A stretch of 64,000 nt of DNA from positions 1,116,001 through 1,180,000 of the forward strand of contig JAUKUA010000003.1 of the NCBI GenBank assembly GCA_030549175.1. Direction: 5' to 3'. The notes beneath the pieces are model-generated. The model was not told the origin of the DNA. It saw only the letters and a list, made by a program, of their open reading frames with translations, and searched no databases. The stretch's first letter is position 1. Every line of letters begins with the position of its first letter. The position numbers were made by a program, and so were the translations under genes. This DNA is from Lasiosphaeris hirsuta. Taxonomy: Eukaryota > Ascomycota > Sordariomycetes > Sordariales > Lasiosphaeriaceae. Below are positions 58,456 through 64,000 of the stretch, piece after piece.

Positions 58456-60592
58456 TCATGACTCTTCGCCATCATACTCCTCGCTCAGCTCCCTCAACAG
58501 CCTCCCTCTGCTCGGAGCCATGTTGCCCGCCCCCGCCATCGCACCCATTGACAGCACCAGCTCATCCGGGAATGGCTGCCTCACATCCGTTGTTTTTGTT
58601 GGGCTTGTGATGAGCACCTTGACGGCGGCCCGGGTATTCTGCTCATTCGAGAGCTTCAAAAGCGTCACCAAAACAAGCTCCATATCCTCCTCAAACTCCT
58701 CCCGCTCGTAGTACACAATGCCGTCAATCAAACACAGTAGCACAACACTGGGCAGCCTATGGACCAGCAACTCAAAGAGATCGCATAGCTCCCCCACGTC
58801 GCCGAGCTGGATCAGACCCTCGCTCACCTCGTTCGCCAAGAGCGTGCCGTCAAAGTTGTATTGACATAGGAGCTGGCCGATGAAGCTCTGGATAATGGCA
58901 CGGCCGCCCGTGTAGTCGTCGGTGAAGCTGTCGGTGTGGAGGCCGCAGAAGAAGACGAGATGGAGGAACCGAGGGGCCCGGTCGGCCAGGGACTGGGCGA
59001 GTGTCAGGCAAAACAGCGACAACCCGGACATGTGCCGTTTCCCGCGATAATTTCCGTGAACCAGCAGCTGGGTCGAAGAGGGCGAGGCCAGCCACTCCTT
59101 TATCTGCCTCGTGCGGATGAGCTGCTCGGCGCGCGCTTGCTCGTGCGCGGGCACACGAACCCGTCTGCGCTCCTCGATGTACGCCATGTCTTGGGTGGCT
59201 AGGTCGGGGATATCGATCCAGTCTAGGAGCGCCTGCGAGGAGATGCATTGCGGCACGGCAGTCAAGTCGGCCTGGGGAATTGGTGAGGGGGCGCGCGAGG
59301 AGATCGCATCGCGCAGAGCGGCCATCAGGAAGAAGTCGCGTTCTTGGGATGCTCGGAACTGCATCTGGGTCTCCCTCCAGTGTGCCTCGTGCGCGAGCCT
59401 GTTGGCTTCGTACTCGTCAAGGAGTCGCTTGAGGCCGTTCTTGAGGTCGTGGTGAATGATCTCTTGTTTTTGGCGGATTTCTTCACATTCGGTTAACCAG
59501 TTTGCCGTCCCTGAAAGACTGTGTAAGTTTCATGGTTGCTGTATATTTTGTGGGAGGGCGGCGAGGGCGAGGGAGGAATTGACTTACGCGTTAGCACCTT
59601 GCTCATCGCACTGCTAACTTCGAATTTGTGAGAGTTATCGGCCTCGTTGATCAACGTCTTGCTCAGAGACTTCATAGTCTCTAGGCTCTCGGTAATTTCT
59701 TGCTGGTATTCTTCTCCTTTAAAGGTGGCGGAGAACCCCTTCTTCCAGTTGCTTTTCAGGAAAAAGCCCATGACAGACTCAACGGCATGAAACGTTGCGG
59801 CAATCAGGCTGACTGAAGCTCTGGTGATATTTTCGTCACCCTCATAGATTTGGAGGAAGAGCTCCACTTGGGAAAACATCATGTCGACGTCGTCAAAGCT
59901 TCCGAGCATGGCTTCGCGCACACTTGCCGCTTTCTTGGCTGCCTGGATTTTGATCTCGTTGTAAGCATATGGCCTCTTGATAATCTGGCGCCAGGTGTAG
60001 TAATAATTACCTCCAAGAGAACCTGAACAGTTCCTAATACTGGTGTGATATAGTCGACATCGGGCACGAGGTTCGCCACGCCGATAAGAGGCTGGACTTT
60101 GTCGGCTATACTCCGATAAACCTTCCTGAGCCCGGCCTTGAACCCCTTTTCCACATTGCTGTATTCCTGCTTGGCTCTCTCCAGCTGGTCAAAGACACTA
60201 GACCAGTCTTTCTGGTCACGGATCCGGAAGTTCAGCTTGACCAAGGCAGGGGGTTCGATGGGGTGCTCTGAGGCGAACTGGTCCATGGCCTGGAAGAACA
60301 ACGAGTCCCAGAACCTCAGCGCCGATGCGGGCTCTGCGAGAGGTCTAGGGGGCGGCGGGTCATTTGCCGTCACCGATGTGTCCGACGGTGACGGTGAAGC
60401 TGCGGCTTGAGTTGGGTACGTCATGGCCGAATTGGGAGATGGGCCATAGACAACGAACCCCCCGACAGCTGGGTCGTAGCGCGATGGCGGAACCGCAAAC
60501 GCAGCATGATACTGTTCCGCACGAGTATCAATGAAATCCACGGCGGACGACTGGAGTTGTAAATTGGGAATGTATGAGCTTGAAGGTTCCAT
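58456..60592 (-). CDS. Large STAND/DUF7708-like fungal protein with degenerate P-loop
   Basis: Three exons on the minus strand: 60592-60011, 59942-59588 and 59510-58456, 663 residues. Introns are GTAATT..TCCAG (68 nt) and GTAAGT..TTCAG (77 nt). The N-terminal 200 residues include LRFWDSLFFQAMDQFASEH and helices DWSSVFDQLERAKQEYSNV and VANLVPDVDYITPVLGTVQV; residues 195-330 are helical (MFSQVELFLQIYEGDENI, ASVSLIAATFHAVESVMG). This arrangement resembles the N-terminal region of fungal NLR-like proteins (DUF7708). The C-terminal part has an NTPase-like core: TQLLVHGNYRGKRHMSGLSL in the P-loop position but without a GK[ST], then SVVLLCLIDGIVYYE and VKVLITSPTKTTD. No ankyrin or WD repeats follow. 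Likely a non-self recognition or related protein; not certain. Confidence 0.75.
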
Positions 60593-61532
60593 GGAGACGG
60601 ACAGTTTGTCATATTGCCCTGAGGGCTTTAACTGGGTATCTTGAGGTAGGTAGGCAGCCCTTTCACTGCCTTGACTGGCTTAGGGTAGACAGGAGTTAGG
60701 TCTCGACATCGGCCCCTGGCGTTGCGACGGAGCCTTGGAGCCTTGGAGCCTTGCGGAGATGTGCTCCAATGTAACCACAAGCGGAGTAGGGCTGTCGAGG
60801 ACCCCGCTATCTCACCACCGTATTGCCAAGAAGGGTAACCCCCCACCCTCCTAAATGACTGTGTGCCTGTGTGAGACCACTTGATCCTGCTGTGGGAGGG
60901 CTGTGCTGCCGCCGTTCCCGCACAGGGGCCAACAGGATCAAAGGTCAAACAGCAGGCTTTCGCCCTGAATGCTGAATGGAGGAAGCTGGGGGCTGATCTG
61001 CAGGGTCCCTTTGTGAGGTAACAATACTTGTATGCAGTAGTCGCCTTTTTCGCTGAGTGGACGCCACAGGAGATGGGAAATTGCGCGAATGTTACCATAG
61101 TACTGTTACGCACAGTCCGACCCTAGGCTGCTTGTTAGCGCTTGACCTTCCCTCTAAGGCCCGAAAGATAAGAAAAAGGCATTGAAAACCGTTTCTGGGT
61201 GTTCGAAATAGAAAGGTGATATTTTTAGAAGGCGTTTGCCATGCCCACAACGAGGCCATAATCACACCTTTAGATTCCCACGCTAACAAGCAACAAGGGT
61301 TGGATTGCACATGGACAGGTACCTACTATTGGTAGTGTATCAGCCCCTCGATGCCCAACCTCTTCCGCTTTTGATCTTCATAATCCTTGGCCACCAATTC
61401 TGGTCGAGTATTCTGGGTTCCCCTCTTGACTTTCCGCCGACTTCATTTCAGACCCATTTCAAATCTATTTGCGACATTATATTTTGATCATTTTCTCCAT
61501 TTTGGGGCCGCCATTCATACCTCTGAATCCAT
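60593..61532. other. Divergent intergenic region
   Basis: About 0.94 kb between the STAND-like gene (-) and the AAA gene (+). A short tandem duplication of CCTTGGAG occurs at about 60731-60750. No gene is supported. Confidence 0.6.
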
Positions 61533-64000
61533 ATGGCGGCGACTCCCGAGGACAACTCCGACACTGCGGCCGCCGCCAGTCTGCCAACCCCACCGAATGA
61601 TGATGGTGCTGATCAAGCCTCCGAACCTGCGCAACAGGAGGATCTCGTAGAGCCCGCAGCACAAACGACCGAAGAGGCTAGCAGTACCAATGTTGCCAGA
61701 GGTGCAGATGATGGCGAAGAAGCCGAGGCAACCGATCAGGTACCGGTACGGCCCCGACCAAAGGTAGACCACACCAATTTATTCGCCGAGATCCGCGCTC
61801 TGCAAGACAGACTCGTTGAGCTCGAGCAGCAGGCTGTGGGTGAGTTAAGTGTTCCCCATGAAGATGCCGAGACCAAGGCAGAGAAGAAGCTACGAAAAGA
61901 GATCAGAAGAGCTCGAGTCACCAAAAAGAGGGTCAAGGTGACTGAGGAACGTGCGGCGGAGACTGCTGAAGACCGAGTGAACCATGGCTACCAAGGAGGG
62001 CCCTGGATAGACTCGGTCGGGAGAAATGGAGAGCAGGTAGAAACTTACATGGAAGGTTCTCTTGCAATGAAACCAGAGGAACAAGAGCTCTGGCGCTATG
62101 TGCGCCCGAAGCCATACCACGATCTTCGTCCGCCTACTTCGCTCCGGCCCGTGTACACGCCGAAGCTTGGCCCGCCCACTCAGTGGGACACGTCAGACAG
62201 CGAGGAATGGAGCAGTGATGGGTCAAGCCGTACGAGGGACTTTGACTACTTCCGTGCCAGACTGCGGGGCGACTTTGAGTGGGAGCTCGATCGTCTCACT
62301 GCTCAGAAGACGAGATACGAGAAGCACAAGGACAAGAAGGCCCAAGCCGCTGCTGTCGAAGCCGCCAGAAAAGAGGAGGAGGAGCGAGCGGCGCGGGAGC
62401 TGGAGATACAGCAGGAGAGAGAAAACGCCGCAGCAGAAAACAGTCAGCCCGCTGAGGGCCAGCAGGGCCAGGAGGGCCAGGAGAGCACCGGGCCCATCCC
62501 TGAAGTGGAGACAAAGCCGAAAGTCGAAGAAACCCAGAAACCCAAGGACCTCAAGGCCATACTCGAGCCCTGGGGCGTGGCGAAGTTAAATCCCGTTGAC
62601 TGGGCCGCGTTCAGGACTGCTCGGAATTCCGAAGTTAGGTTGTCGTTTGCCATCGATATCCTGCTGGGCGAGCCAAAGCTCGAGAGCGGTACCCAGTGGG
62701 TAATCAGTCGGACTCGTCAAACGGCGAAGCCTGGAGCAAAGGGACGTGCCGCCGCAAAGAACTTGGCGTCGGCCACTGCCAAGGCCGAATCACTGATAAA
62801 GAGCGGCCAAGGAGCTCTGCCCGAGAGAATCAGAGTCCACTCCAAACAACTTATCAAGACGCTTTCGGTTCTCCATGGAACCGACCTCACCGCCGACTAC
62901 AATGATAGCGCCATCGTCATGATCCGCCCCTTTCGTATGCTGACCTACTACGAAAAAGAGATACGCGCCTGGCAGTCGAAGCTGATCGAAGAACTGCGGC
63001 CAACGGAGAACAGTCCAGTTGCCGCCACGACAACCGCCGAGGAGGCCAGGGCTGACGACGGCCCAGTGGTAGAAGAAGAACCGCCCAAAGTTGCGGACCC
63101 TTACAACCATAGCAAGTCCGAAGTCACGCTGGCCCACCTGCCATGCCTCATCGAGTTCCTAGATAAGTACGTCGTTGAGAAGCTCGCCTATCTTAACAGC
63201 CCAGCGTGTGAAAAGGTTGGCTTCTCCGACATCTGGCATTTGTTCAAGCCTGGAGATTTTGTCATCTCAGCCGATGGCAAGCAGGCCTATCGGGTGGTGA
63301 AGCTGAGCTCGCCATCGCACAAGGGCACCGACCGCTGGGCCGTGTACAAGGGGTCGCGCGAGGAGGCGAGCGCGTCCAAACGCGACGACATTGTCATCCA
63401 CTGCGTCTACATTCACTTTGACGGCACACAGCTAGGGCCCGTCCTCGAGACGTTCCGAATCAAGAAGTACGACGGCGAAAAGGCTGTGACGGCGCTCGAA
63501 GTGTATCCACTGCGCTTCCACGTTCAAAAGGACTTCGAGGTCCGCACTGCCAAGGCCAAGCACGACGCGGCCGGACTCGGAGATGCCGTGGCGAGCAGTG
63601 TTGCTCGGCTGCGCGAGAGTCTAATCCAGCGAGGGCGGCTGTTCGTCGATGTCACGGCGGTCAAGCACATGTACTATGCCGGGCTGACGGTGGACACGCG
63701 CGATGAAGTCGAGAGCCAGGTCATGATCGATTTCGAGGAGGCCTTTGCCGGGGACAAGAACCGAGAGCAGGGGTGGCGTCCCAACATCACGCGAGTAGTG
63801 GGCACGCCCCTCGATGAGCCAGCCGAGGAAGGCAGCAAAAGCTGCGAAGCCGGGTGCTGCTGGGGTGAAGAGATCCACGACGACTCGTACGTCGAGAGCA
63901 AGCGGCACCAGGACTTTATCAACAGCATGATGGCTGAGCTCGAGGACAGTCCGCTCAAGCTGCCGTCCGCTGCCATCTTTCCCCGCACTCTGGAAGATAT
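61533..64000 (+). CDS. DUF7025/AAA-type ATPase, N-terminal part (truncated by window end)
   Basis: ATG 61533 (MAATPEDNSDTAAAASLP) opens a frame without a stop to the window end, 822 codons. The first 90 residues are acidic and disordered. Coiled-coil segments follow (FAEIRALQDRLVELEQQ; KKLRKEIRRARVTKKRVKV). A Lys/Glu/Gln-rich stretch lies around residues 265-320. The block HCVYIHFDGTQLGPV ... KYDGEKAVTALEVYPLRF near residues 620-655 matches the DUF7025 domain that precedes the AAA module in a family of large fungal ATPases; VDVTAVKHMYYAGLTVD and RVVGTPLDEP also fit. The Walker A and B motifs would lie beyond the right edge. Function of the family is not established. Confidence 0.82.
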   Translation, partial: MAATPEDNSDTAAAASLPTPPNDDGADQASEPAQQEDLVEPAAQTTEEASSTNVARGADDGEEAEATDQVPVRPRPKVDHTNLFAEIRALQDRLVELEQQAVGELSVPHEDAETKAEKKLRKEIRRARVTKKRVKVTEERAAETAEDRVNHGYQGGPWIDSVGRNGEQVETYMEGSLAMKPEEQELWRYVRPKPYHDLRPPTSLRPVYTPKLGPPTQWDTSDSEEWSSDGSSRTRDFDYFRARLRGDFEWELDRLTAQKTRYEKHKDKKAQAAAVEAARKEEEERAARELEIQQERENAAAENSQPAEGQQGQEGQESTGPIPEVETKPKVEETQKPKDLKAILEPWGVAKLNPVDWAAFRTARNSEVRLSFAIDILLGEPKLESGTQWVISRTRQTAKPGAKGRAAAKNLASATAKAESLIKSGQGALPERIRVHSKQLIKTLSVLHGTDLTADYNDSAIVMIRPFRMLTYYEKEIRAWQSKLIEELRPTENSPVAATTTAEEARADDGPVVEEEPPKVADPYNHSKSEVTLAHLPCLIEFLDKYVVEKLAYLNSPACEKVGFSDIWHLFKPGDFVISADGKQAYRVVKLSSPSHKGTDRWAVYKGSREEASASKRDDIVIHCVYIHFDGTQLGPVLETFRIKKYDGEKAVTALEVYPLRFHVQKDFEVRTAKAKHDAAGLGDAVASSVARLRESLIQRGRLFVDVTAVKHMYYAGLTVDTRDEVESQVMIDFEEAFAGDKNREQGWRPNITRVVGTPLDEPAEEGSKSCEAGCCWGEEIHDDSYVESKRHQDFINSMMAELEDSPLKLPSAAIFPRTLED

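Overview
The window is nuclear DNA of a filamentous ascomycete (Pezizomycotina), most likely a sordariomycete. The evidence is short GT..AG introns of about 50-90 nt with CTAAC/CTGAC branch sites, GC-rich third codon positions, and gene families confined to or typical of these fungi: HET-domain protein, Zn2Cys6 regulator, DUF1996 protein, UPF0643 protein and a DUF7025-type AAA protein. All gene models here were joined by eye from reading frame, splice signals and protein continuity; no database search was possible.

Layout. 1-3430 is non-coding or unrecognised. 3431-11761 (+) encodes a giant low-complexity protein of about 2,680 residues, built from some 28-30 modules that alternate a Trp/Gly patch, a Lys-rich block and a (Glu-Pro)n block, followed by long charged helices. 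Next come a DHA1-type drug/H+ antiporter (-), an ER SNARE of the Ufe1/syntaxin-18 family (+), aspartate aminotransferase (-), an Rrp1/Nop52-type ribosome biogenesis protein (+), a sphingoid long-chain-base kinase (-) and the NatA auxiliary subunit Nat1/Naa15 (-). A gene-poor block from about 27 to 34 kb holds one plausible small ORF. It is followed by a Zn2Cys6 transcription factor (+), a D-2-hydroxyacid dehydrogenase (+), S-adenosylhomocysteine hydrolase (-), eIF3 subunit h (-) and a UPF0643 protein (-).

From 47 kb to about 60.6 kb the character changes to accessory-like DNA. It holds a mitochondrial carrier of the S-adenosylmethionine type broken by frameshifts and a stop, a class-2 O-methyltransferase, a HET-domain gene with an abnormal splice junction, two decayed genes (a fungal conserved hypothetical and a SNF2-type helicase relic) in AT-richer DNA, a secreted DUF1996 protein, a small secreted cysteine-rich protein and a STAND-like protein without a clear P-loop. 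The last gene, 61533 to the window end, is the N-terminal part of a large DUF7025/AAA-type ATPase.

Functional links. Most genes are independent housekeeping units typical of fungal gene order. The one biochemical theme is S-adenosylmethionine: SAH hydrolase, a broken SAM carrier and a SAM-dependent O-methyltransferase lie within 10 kb, though nothing shows that they are co-regulated. The most unusual items are the giant charge-block repeat protein with a reading-frame break at its 5' end, the multiply disabled SAM carrier, the GT-TG-like intron in the HET gene and a perfect 23-bp palindrome upstream of the drug transporter.
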